Origin: Promethearchaeota archaeon
Lineage (GTDB): Archaea > Asgardarchaeota > Lokiarchaeia > Sigyniarchaeales > SOKP01
Direction: 5' to 3'
DNA length: 64,000 nucleotides
Assembly: GCA_019058365.1 (NCBI GenBank)
Contig: JAHPZE010000018.1
Location: 1-64,000, forward strand
Position numbers and translations under genes: made by a program. The notes beneath the pieces are model-generated. The model was given only the letters and a program-made list of their open reading frames with translations, made no database searches and was not told the origin of the DNA. Shown in pieces: positions 54,638 to 62,785 of this stretch; the stretch's first letter is position 1, and every line of letters starts with the position of its first letter.

Positions 54638-55657
54638 ATGCTTTTATTATCAATTCTATTTCTTATATTAGGATTTTTTGGGTTATATTTTGGTGCTAAG
54701 TTTGTCATAATTAGCCTTGAAAATATTGCAGATCGCTTAAATATTAGTCATATAATGGTAGGGCTAACAATTTTATCGATTGGGACTAGCTTACCTGAAA
54801 TTGCTGTTAGCATAATGGGGGGTATTGATAAGATTTTGGGTATTGATCCTTACATTGATGGAATAGTTATAGGAAATAAAGTTGGTTCTTTTTTGACTCA
54901 AATCACTTTAATTATTGGAATTTTAGCAGTAAGCCAACCGATTTTCGTTAGTAAATGGGAATTGAGAAGAGAAGGACCTATGCTTTTTATTTCTATATTG
55001 ATTTTTCTTTTTTTCTCTTTGGATGGAATTCTTACTCAATTTGAGGCACTCCTAATGATAATAATATATCTTATTTATCTAATTTTTGTAATTTGGAGTG
55101 AGAAACGTTTACAAAAAATTAAAGTAGATTCTAATTATATTGAAAAAGAACGTTTAGATGCTGTAAGTTTTGAACCAGTTAAGAGTCCTCGTAAAAAATC
55201 ATCAACACTTAGAGATATAGGTATTTTTCTTTTTGGTCTTAGTATATTAATAATTGCAGCAGAGTCCACATTACTTTCAGCGCATGATCTATCAAGAGAA
55301 TTTCACATTCCTGAAAATGTAATTGGTATATTAATTGTTGGATTTGGCACAAGTTTACCGGAACTTGTTGCTGACTTAACCGCTATTAGGAGAGGATCAT
55401 TCGGAATCGCAGTAGGGGATATATTAGGTTCCAATATATGTGATATCTTATTAGCCACAGGATCAGGCGCAATTCTAATTAATTTTAATGTTCCCCTGAT
55501 AATTCTGGTTTTTGATATGCCCGTTCTATTATTGGCGTTAATTTTACTTATTTATTTCTTATGGAGTAAGAAAATACTTAAAAGATGGGAAGGAGCTTTA
55601 TTAATCGGATTTTATGGCGTTTATGCAATTTTAAAATTAGTAATGTTTCAAATTTAA
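54638..55657 (+). CDS. Na+/Ca2+ exchanger family membrane protein
   Basis: The 339-residue integral membrane protein has the two inverted alpha-repeats of the CaCA family: VGLTILSIGTSLPEIAVSIMGG near residues 42-63 and GILIVGFGTSLPELVADLTAIRRG near residues 230-253. DILGSNICDILLATG follows the second. The GTSLPE acids bind Ca2+. About ten membrane segments are expected, with a hydrophilic loop in the middle (about residues 155-190). It exchanges Ca2+ for Na+ or H+ across the membrane. AAGGT lies close to the ATG. It is not in an operon. It marks ordinary gene content inside the defence region. Confidence 0.85.
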   Translation: MLLLSILFLILGFFGLYFGAKFVIISLENIADRLNISHIMVGLTILSIGTSLPEIAVSIMGGIDKILGIDPYIDGIVIGNKVGSFLTQITLIIGILAVSQPIFVSKWELRREGPMLFISILIFLFFSLDGILTQFEALLMIIIYLIYLIFVIWSEKRLQKIKVDSNYIEKERLDAVSFEPVKSPRKKSSTLRDIGIFLFGLSILIIAAESTLLSAHDLSREFHIPENVIGILIVGFGTSLPELVADLTAIRRGSFGIAVGDILGSNICDILLATGSGAILINFNVPLIILVFDMPVLLLALILLIYFLWSKKILKRWEGALLIGFYGVYAILKLVMFQI

Positions 55658-55966
55658 TCAACACCATTTTTTTTTAACGATATAAGAAAAAGATCAAAAA
55701 AGTTAAGGCAATTATTCCTCATTTTCATCAATTTCTTTGTTAGCTTCTTAAATTAAAAAATTGTTCGTGAAACGGTTATAAACTAAAAAGCTAATCTTAA
55801 AGGATTTGACTATTGTGTTAAAAATCCTTATTTTTTTAAATTGATTTTAAGACTTCCGATAAATGTTGATAAATCAAAATTTAATTGGAGTAAAAATTAA
55901 TTAACATCTCTCTTTATAAAAGACTTAAATGAAACGTTTTTTATTTGTGAAAAAAGAGTAACAATT
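55658..55966. other. Intergenic region containing one repeated motif
   Basis: No gene is seen. A copy of the motif TTCGTGAAACGGTTAT lies at 55764-55779. The rest is A+T-rich and probably contains the promoter of the next membrane protein gene. Confidence 0.45.
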
Positions 55967-56629
55967 ATGCAAAATAAAGAATTGGATAAGATATCAAATA
56001 AACCGAATATCAACGCAACAAGGTTAGGAGTATCATCACTCGGAAGCCTCGGGGGATTGATTAGTATCGAGCATGGCATTTTTGAGACGGCTCAGGGGAA
56101 TACCCCCACATCTGGAATAATAATAAATGCAATAGCTCCAGGACATTGGTATTGGAAAGAAGGAGGAGAACTTGCTATGACAATTATTCCGAATTTTTTA
56201 ATTACCGGAATAGTTGCTATAATCATTGGTATTATCGTAATAATTTGGTCAATTAGATTTGTACAAGAAAGATATGGAGCGCTGGGGTTGTTTACTCTTA
56301 CCGTATTAACCTTATTATTCGGAGGAGGGATTGCTTTTTTTATTATTGGGATTATAATCTCTATTATTGCATTACAAATCAATAAATCTCATACATGGTG
56401 GGATATTCATCTTTCAAATAATGTAAAGAAGTATTGTACCAAATTTTGGCTTCCTTTATTTAGCATTACAATTATAATACTTGTATTTTTAGTTTTAGGA
56501 GGGATGTTAGGTGTATGGTTCTTAGAGCCAAATATTGCTACAATTTTACTGACCAATGTTGGCTTAATATCAATTGGACTAATTATCTTTACAATCATCT
56601 TTGGTTTTATACATGATATTAAGAAATAA
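55967..56629 (+). CDS. Four-pass membrane protein of unknown function
   Basis: The 220-residue protein has a polar N-terminal 65 residues and four membrane segments at about residues 68-92, 105-130, 157-178 and 190-215. A conserved-looking GIFETAQGNTPTSG and GHWYWKEGGELAMT lie before the first span. It is not in a family I can name; similar small membrane proteins are common in Asgard genomes. AGAG upstream is a weak ribosome binding site. Confidence 0.6.
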   Translation: MQNKELDKISNKPNINATRLGVSSLGSLGGLISIEHGIFETAQGNTPTSGIIINAIAPGHWYWKEGGELAMTIIPNFLITGIVAIIIGIIVIIWSIRFVQERYGALGLFTLTVLTLLFGGGIAFFIIGIIISIIALQINKSHTWWDIHLSNNVKKYCTKFWLPLFSITIIILVFLVLGGMLGVWFLEPNIATILLTNVGLISIGLIIFTIIFGFIHDIKK

Positions 56630-56809
56630 ATCCAAAATTTAATTTTATTAAATTATATCGTAAAATAACCGAATAATATAATTCAATTATTAAAAACTTA
56701 ACTTGAATCTACATTTTATTTATTAATTTTAATTGATAATAATTCTTTAAGGAGCTTGAATTTATTACCCTAATAATTTATGTGAATATTGAAAAATTAG
56801 AAAATAAGA

Positions 56810-57115
56810 ATGAATATAATGAAGAAAAATAAAGATGAAATTCTCAATACGCTTAAAAATATAAAAAATGATATTAATCAAAGATTTCGAGTAAAAACAA
56901 TTGGATTATTTGGTTCTTTTGTTAATAATAGGCAAAAAAATACAAGTGATATTGATTTTTTAGTAGAGTTTGAAGAGGATGCAGATCTATTTCATCTTAT
57001 TGGCCTTTCACATTATTTAGAAGAGATTTTTCACACAAGAGTGGATGTTATTTCGAAACCAACTCTAAAAGAAGATTTAAAACAGCATATCCTTCAAGAG
57101 GTTATATATGAATAA
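56810..57115 (+). CDS. MNT-type nucleotidyltransferase antitoxin
   Basis: The 101-residue protein is a minimal pol-beta nucleotidyltransferase with GLFGSFVNNRQKNTSDIDFLVEF: Gly35-Ser36 and the acidic pair Asp47/Asp49, with a third acid in TRVDVIS. In the HEPN/MNT pairs it acts as antitoxin by AMPylating a Tyr of its HEPN partner. It overlaps the HEPN gene (57108) by 8 bases, so they are translated together. ATG 56810 is the first start; another ATG follows three codons later. Confidence 0.85.
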   Translation: MNIMKKNKDEILNTLKNIKNDINQRFRVKTIGLFGSFVNNRQKNTSDIDFLVEFEEDADLFHLIGLSHYLEEIFHTRVDVISKPTLKEDLKQHILQEVIYE

Positions 57116-57446
57116 AAATTTACCTATCTATTTGAAAGATATAAAGACAGCTATTATTAGTATCGAAAAATTTATTGAAGGATTGGATTTTGAACAATTT
57201 AAATTAGATGATAAAACTTCAAGTGCCGTAATTCGTAAATTTGAAATTATTGGAGAAGCTACAAAAAATGTTCCTGATGCTATTAGAAAGCAATATCCTC
57301 AAATTCCGTGGAAAGATATCACGGGAATGCGAGATAAGTTGATTCATGCTTATTCTGAAGTTGATTTAAAATTGGTTTGGACAACAATCCATCAAAGATT
57401 ACCAAATCTTAAATCTATTATTGAAAAGTTGATTGAAAAAGGATAA
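57108..57446 (+). CDS. HepT-like HEPN toxin (DUF86)
   Basis: A 112-residue HEPN protein with the R-x4-H-x-Y motif RDKLIHAY (Arg75, His80, Tyr82). The sequences IGEATKNVP and IPWKDITGMRDKLIHAY are typical of HepT. It is an RNase toxin whose Tyr is AMPylated by the upstream MNT antitoxin. The overlap with mntA and its small size make a classic HEPN/MNT toxin-antitoxin module. Confidence 0.9.
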   Translation: MNKNLPIYLKDIKTAIISIEKFIEGLDFEQFKLDDKTSSAVIRKFEIIGEATKNVPDAIRKQYPQIPWKDITGMRDKLIHAYSEVDLKLVWTTIHQRLPNLKSIIEKLIEKG

Positions 57447-57751
57447 ATAGTGTATTCTCAAATTTCTAAAATATTTTATGTTTAAGGGATATTATTGAGA
57501 TGTATTCCAATATTATGTTTATTCGCGAAACGGTTATTGCCCAAAAAAGTATAAAATTCATACTATTCTTGAAATCATGTATGGAAAAGGAAATTCAGAG
57601 CTTGTAAGAAACAATTTAATGTTGATATCCTTTAAAATAATTGGTACTTTGTTCATTCTCACTTCTTTTAATCCTAATATTTGAAAGTCGATTTTAACTT
57701 AATATTTACACTTTAGTTAAATATATATTATTTAAATTTTTTGTTATTTTC
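57447..57751. other. Intergenic region containing one repeated motif
   Basis: No gene is seen. A copy of the motif (TTCGCGAAACGGTTAT, one base different) lies at 57522-57537. The region otherwise contains the promoter of the STAND gene. Confidence 0.45.
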
Positions 57752-60103
57752 ATGAGTATTCTTTTTGATTTTTCATTAGATTTTGATAAAATTGAAGACT
57801 TTTTAGAAGAATCACATTATGAAGAAGCCATTGAAAGATCCTTTAAAATATTAGAAAAAGCATTAGAATTTTTGTATAATGAAGGTTTTACTAAATTGAA
57901 ATTGGATACTCAAATTCAAATTCTTAATGTTCTAAAAGATAATTATTCAGGTAAGAAATTTTATGATTTGCCTATAGGTGAAAAATTAAAAATATTTGAT
58001 GAATATAAATTTCTCTCATATTTAGATATAAATCTAGATAAAGAAGTAAACCCTAAAACACTTTTAAGATTAAATACATTAAGAGTAGATTCTACTCATC
58101 AAAAAAGAAAGATGAGTAAAGGTAATGCTTATTATAGTTATTCTGTTATCCTAAGATTTCTTGAAAAAATTGGGTATAGTTCATTATTCACTCCTGAGAA
58201 AAGTGAAGAAATGAAGAGTGAAATTAAAAAATCTATGAAAATAGATACTTTTATTCCGGAAAATCTACCCGCACGTGATTATATTGAATTTATAGGAAGA
58301 GAAAAGGAAATTAATAATATAATTAATTCACTTTTACATGAAAAAGTACATGTTCTATCAATAGATGGTATTGGGGGTGTAGGTAAGTCATCTTTAGCAT
58401 TAGAAGTAGCTTACAAATTGAAAAAAGATAAAATATTTGATGCAATAATATGGGTTACAGCTAAACAGAGTCGGCTTACTTATAAAGGCATTGAAGAAAT
58501 GGAATATACACTTGGAAATTTAGAAGATTTATTTAATGAAATACTTAAAGTTTTTGACGCAGAAGATCTTTTAAAACTTGGGAATATAGACACAAAAGAG
58601 AGGAAAGTACTCGATATTTTAAAAGAAAATCATTGTCTTTTAATAGTTGATAATTTGGAAACTATTAATGATGAAAATTTAAAAAATTTTTTAATCGATT
58701 TAAGGTTTCCAATTGAAAGCAAAGTTTTAATAACAAGTCGTAAACGATTAGGGCAAGTAGAATATGTAGTCTATCTGGAAAAATTTACTCTTGAAGATAC
58801 AAGTAAATATATAAATTCTCAATTAAAAGCTCGTGATTTTAAAAGAGGTTGTTCCGAAAATTTGATAAATGATATCCATATAAAAACGGGTGGTATACCC
58901 TTAGCAATAAAAGTGTTGATACCATGGATTATCGAAGGAAAGTTAAAGGATAGAATCGAAATTGATATTGATAAGGAAACAGATATTTTAAATTTTTGTT
59001 TTGATACCGTATATAATAAATTTTTAAGTAAAGATGCTCAAAGATTATTGTGTATATTATCTATTGCTCCAACAGAAATTTCAGAAGCTGCTTTAAGGTT
59101 TATTTCAGGATTAGATGATGAAAGCTATAATCAAGCTTTAGGAGCCTTATTGACATATTCTTTGATTAGTATTGGATTAAAAGAGAAATCGGAAGATCAT
59201 TTTTATATGCTTCCCTTGACTCAAGATTTTGGTAAAAGAGAAGCAGAAAAAAATTATCCTGATCTTAAGGAATATATTCATAAAACTTATTTAAAATTTC
59301 TAGAATTGAGTAAAAGTGAAAAGGAATCTGGCAAAAGAGTAATGGCTATAAATAAAGCGGAGGAAGCAAAGAGATTATCATCCTTAGGTGATATTGAGAA
59401 AGCCTCTCAACTCTTCAAAGAAGCTATTGGATATGACTCTAAATGTGATTATGTCCTATACTTATATGCCATATTTTGTAGAGAAAAGCAAGATTTTGGA
59501 CAAGGCAGAACATTAATTGAGAAAGCTATTAGAATCAATGAAAAAAATCCCCTATATTGGTCTGAGTATGCTACAAATTTAGAATTATACGGAGATTTTA
59601 AAAAAGCAGAAAGAATTCTTGAAAAAGCAGTAATTAAAATAAAAAAAGATAGGTATCTGATCTTAAAGTTAATATTATTAAAATCTAAATTACAGAAGAA
59701 TGAAGATGTAATAAAAACTGCTAGAGAAAATATAATTGAAAATTATCAAACGAAAAAAGACAAGTTCATTAACACATTATTGACAATAGCAATATTAGAA
59801 GGGCATTGGAGAAAAGCTTCAAAATCTATAAAGTCAGGTCGGTATGAAGAGGCAATTAGTATTCTATTAGGAGGTTTAAGTGAATTTATGGATTTTTCGC
59901 AGAAGAAATTAATATTTCCTAATAATGGGAAATTATTATGGGAAATTAAAAAAACCTACCATAAATTAGGAGACTTATCAACAATTTTAAGAAATAATGA
60001 AAAGGCAAAAGAGTATTATAGGAAATCAATTTATAAAATTGCTCTTTTTGAGGATAGAAAGAAACATAATAGAATCATTGAAAGCAAGCTATCAAAAATT
60101 TAA
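57752..60103 (+). CDS. NB-ARC STAND NTPase with TPR repeats
   Basis: The 783-residue protein has an N-terminal helical region (about residues 1-170), then an NB-ARC-type NTPase. The P-loop is SIDGIGGVGKSSLALEVAY (about residues 203-221), Walker B is CLLIVDNLE, RNBS-B-like is VLITSRKRLG, and GGIPLAIKVL is the GLPL equivalent. A winged-helix segment follows. The C-terminal 250 residues have TPR-like helices (GDIEKASQLFKEAIGYD). STAND proteins sense a ligand with the TPR part and oligomerise on ATP. The N-terminal region would be the effector, but it has no known nuclease or TIR motif. It follows the HEPN/MNT module, with a copy of the short repeat between them. Confidence 0.8.
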   Translation: MSILFDFSLDFDKIEDFLEESHYEEAIERSFKILEKALEFLYNEGFTKLKLDTQIQILNVLKDNYSGKKFYDLPIGEKLKIFDEYKFLSYLDINLDKEVNPKTLLRLNTLRVDSTHQKRKMSKGNAYYSYSVILRFLEKIGYSSLFTPEKSEEMKSEIKKSMKIDTFIPENLPARDYIEFIGREKEINNIINSLLHEKVHVLSIDGIGGVGKSSLALEVAYKLKKDKIFDAIIWVTAKQSRLTYKGIEEMEYTLGNLEDLFNEILKVFDAEDLLKLGNIDTKERKVLDILKENHCLLIVDNLETINDENLKNFLIDLRFPIESKVLITSRKRLGQVEYVVYLEKFTLEDTSKYINSQLKARDFKRGCSENLINDIHIKTGGIPLAIKVLIPWIIEGKLKDRIEIDIDKETDILNFCFDTVYNKFLSKDAQRLLCILSIAPTEISEAALRFISGLDDESYNQALGALLTYSLISIGLKEKSEDHFYMLPLTQDFGKREAEKNYPDLKEYIHKTYLKFLELSKSEKESGKRVMAINKAEEAKRLSSLGDIEKASQLFKEAIGYDSKCDYVLYLYAIFCREKQDFGQGRTLIEKAIRINEKNPLYWSEYATNLELYGDFKKAERILEKAVIKIKKDRYLILKLILLKSKLQKNEDVIKTARENIIENYQTKKDKFINTLLTIAILEGHWRKASKSIKSGRYEEAISILLGGLSEFMDFSQKKLIFPNNGKLLWEIKKTYHKLGDLSTILRNNEKAKEYYRKSIYKIALFEDRKKHNRIIESKLSKI

Positions 60104-60118
60104 ATCTTAATCAATAAT

Positions 60119-60142
60119 TTCGTAAAATAACCGTTTCACGAA
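60119..60142. repeat. Inverted-repeat copy of the 54-63 kb motif
   Basis: A 24-base site in the gap between the STAND and HD genes. On the minus strand it reads TTCGTGAAACGGTTAT followed by TTTACGAA, forming a near-palindrome with arms TTCGTGAAA and TTTTACGAA. Six more copies, most of them half of this site, lie in other gaps between 54497 and 62620. Confidence 0.55.
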
Positions 60143-60191
60143 AAAATTTCACTTATTTATTCCTTTTTGGAATATACAAAAATAGATTCTA

Positions 60192-61586
60192 TTATAAATT
60201 TTTCACAATCTCTTTAACGTTCTTATTGATAATTTCAAATTTGTTAATTAAATCTTGATTTTCTTTATTCAGGTAAACCAAGTATTTAATATTCTTAAAA
60301 GGATAAAGATCTTTAAAATATGTTCCATGCCATTCATAAAATAATTGAGGCTGTTCATTTTCTTGTTGTATCCAAATAGATTTCATCTCCTGTTCCTTTA
60401 TTTCTTTTACTTTTTCCTGATCCAATCCTATTGATGGATAAAAGATTGATTCATATTTGGTAAACTTATTTTTGGGAATATCCAAATGTATCTCACTATT
60501 GAACTCTTTTTTTAATTCTCCGATTAATTTAATGATCTTATAATCAGCTAATTCAATTATTCCCATCTGCTGTTTAGTTAAACATTGATAATTAAATATA
60601 TCATAATTTTTTTCACGAAGAATTATTGATTTCAAATTTCGATTCAAACTATTATTTTCAATGGAATTTTTATCTTTTATTTCTTTATATTTATTTAGAA
60701 ATACATTCATTAAAAACCAATCAGTTAATTCATATAATTTTGCATGATCTTCCCTATTTTGCAATATTTCATTTAGTTCAGTTTCATTATTAAAACTCGG
60801 ATAATCCTTATCTGTTATAAAAGAGTTTGCTATTTTTTTCAAAATAAAATTGAAATAGGAAATTGTTTTATGAGTATATAAACGATCATATAAAGAAAAT
60901 CGAGCAATTAAGAAGTTTTCGATAGATCTTGAAGCTTTTTCATTAATTACAAGTTTTTCTTGATTAAATATTTGAAAATTACTTATTAAATAATCAAAAT
61001 CAATGATACCAAATTTGACCCCTGAAAAATATGAATCTCTTAATAAATAATCAAGTCTATCAGCATCTAATTCCCAATTTATAATTTTATTTAATATTGG
61101 ATTATCTGCAATATCGTTTCCCTCAATAAGATTACATATTAAATTAATATCATAATTTTCGCTTGTATCAATAATATCTTTTAAATATGAATTTTTTATT
61201 AGATACACTCCAAATTCTTCATGAGAGATTTTAAAAAATGAAGGAAGATCTTCCCAATTTTCATCTTCTTCATTGAATTCAAGAGCATGTGAAAACGGAA
61301 AATGACCAATATCATGTAATAACGCAGCCATTTTTAGATTATTTAAGTAATATGAGCTCATTATGTCTTCATTTTGCTTTTGTAGAATAACTCCAATTTT
61401 ATCCGTAATATGAAAGACTCCTAAAGAATGTGAAAATCTATTATGGTTTACAGTAGGATAGACATATTCAGCTAGACTTAATTGTCTAATATGTCTTAAT
61501 CTTTGAAAAATAGGTGTATCCACAATGATAGATTCAATTTCATTTAATTCAATTAGTCCATAAATCGGATCATAGATTCTTTTCAA
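60192..61586 (-). CDS. HD phosphohydrolase, YwfO/SAMHD1-like
   Basis: The 464-residue protein begins IYDPIYGLIELNEIE and shows RLRHIRQLSL...RFSHSLGV, then LLHDIGHFPFSH, the HD pair, and further Asp-containing helices with WELDADRLDYLLRDSYF. This matches the SAMHD1/dGTPase/YwfO group, which hydrolyse (d)NTPs or related phosphates. The start is TTG at 61586, 13 bases after the stop of the upstream gene. Pairing with a YwgA-like protein mirrors the ywgA-ywfO neighbourhood in Bacillus. A dNTP-depleting defence role is possible; a housekeeping role cannot be excluded. Confidence 0.8.
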   Translation of the reverse strand: MKRIYDPIYGLIELNEIESIIVDTPIFQRLRHIRQLSLAEYVYPTVNHNRFSHSLGVFHITDKIGVILQKQNEDIMSSYYLNNLKMAALLHDIGHFPFSHALEFNEEDENWEDLPSFFKISHEEFGVYLIKNSYLKDIIDTSENYDINLICNLIEGNDIADNPILNKIINWELDADRLDYLLRDSYFSGVKFGIIDFDYLISNFQIFNQEKLVINEKASRSIENFLIARFSLYDRLYTHKTISYFNFILKKIANSFITDKDYPSFNNETELNEILQNREDHAKLYELTDWFLMNVFLNKYKEIKDKNSIENNSLNRNLKSIILREKNYDIFNYQCLTKQQMGIIELADYKIIKLIGELKKEFNSEIHLDIPKNKFTKYESIFYPSIGLDQEKVKEIKEQEMKSIWIQQENEQPQLFYEWHGTYFKDLYPFKNIKYLVYLNKENQDLINKFEIINKNVKEIVKNL

Positions 61587-61599
61587 TATACATCAAAAA

Positions 61600-62106
61600 C
61601 TAGCTTGATATTAAGCCTACACTTTTTAAATCATTTAAAACTTCATTAAATTTGAATGAATCAAATAATTTTGGTTTATAGATTGATAATTTAAGTCGTA
61701 TTTTATCCATACTCCAATTTTTAAAATATATATCTTCATATAAATATAAGAAACTTGAATAAAATTCAAATTTCTTTTGATCTATCCCCCATTTATCTAA
61801 AAGATTTTTACCCTTTTTTAAAATCTCTTGCTCTTTTTCATTAAATTTATATCTAGATAGTTCTTCTATCTTCTCTTCTGAGATTTTAGAAGCTTTATAA
61901 TATAAATCTGCTAAATAAGGTGAATATGGCCCATATTTATAAAAATTGAATTTTAGTTTTAAGTTTAAACCATACTTTTCTAGGAAATAGAAGATCTTTT
62001 GAATTAAAAATCTTTGATTAAAATCTTTATCTAATTTCTTTAGTTCCTGATTTAATCCTAATTCATTTAGAATTCTTATAAATTTAATAATGTCTTCTTT
62101 AACCAT
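61600..62106 (-). CDS. YwgA-like protein paired with HD phosphohydrolase
   Basis: A 168-residue helical protein with RFLIQKIFYFLEKYGLNL, FNFYKYGPYSPYLADLYY, and further helices. The QK..Y.L...G......YKYGPYSP pattern is that of the YwgA-like family and is related to Panacea-type proteins. In Bacillus, ywgA sits near ywfO. Here its stop is 13 bases before the HD gene start, so they are co-transcribed. It may regulate the HD enzyme. The pairing is clear, the role is not. Confidence 0.65.
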   Translation of the reverse strand: MVKEDIIKFIRILNELGLNQELKKLDKDFNQRFLIQKIFYFLEKYGLNLKLKFNFYKYGPYSPYLADLYYKASKISEEKIEELSRYKFNEKEQEILKKGKNLLDKWGIDQKKFEFYSSFLYLYEDIYFKNWSMDKIRLKLSIYKPKLFDSFKFNEVLNDLKSVGLISS

Positions 62107-62785
62107 TTTATTCTGGAAATGAATCTTTAATTATTCAAAATACTATTTATATGTATGTTCTTTAGATATATATATTTTCAGTTATTTACATCTTAAGAGT
62201 CTGGTACTTTTCAGGTTTAGATTTTATGAACAAAAATAAAGAGATTTTCCTATTAAATGCCTTCTTAAGATTTTTCAAGTTTTTTTAAATATCATCACGA
62301 ATAGAAATCATTTTTGAATTCATACGATCAACCATTTAATTAATAAATATATATTTATATCGTAAAGAATTAATGACATTTTTTATTTAATGAAGATATT
62401 TTGACATCATATATCACCAGATATATCGCCAATTCAAGCTAACACTTTCTTTTTTTGAATTAAAATTCGGTTATTTCACGATCATCAATTAAAGCTCATC
62501 TAACAACGTCTTCTCCAGAATCTTAATGACCTAAGAATCATTTCATTAAAGACTCAGCTCTTATTTTTCATTAATTAGATATTTTAAGGTTAGCTTTTAG
62601 TTCTGTAACCGTTTCACGAATACTTTTTTAATTAGTGTTTCTATTATGCCTTTTATTTAATTCCTCTTTATATTATCGCAATTCTTCAAGAATTATGTGA
62701 TTCGTTTCGGAATCCGAAAGTCTATACTGACAAAAATCATCAAAAAGACAAAAAAGAACCAGATTTATAATCTTTGGCTAAAACA
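62107..62785. other. Gene-free region with repeated motif
   Basis: No gene is seen in this 679-base stretch. It contains two partial copies of the short motif, at 62468-62481 and 62605-62620. It separates the HD/YwgA pair from the NucS-like gene, both on the minus strand. Confidence 0.5.

Noticed and set aside
54497..62620. CRISPR array from the repeated 16-base motif
   Set aside because: Copies are 1 kb or more apart, vary in length and orientation, and have no regular spacers.
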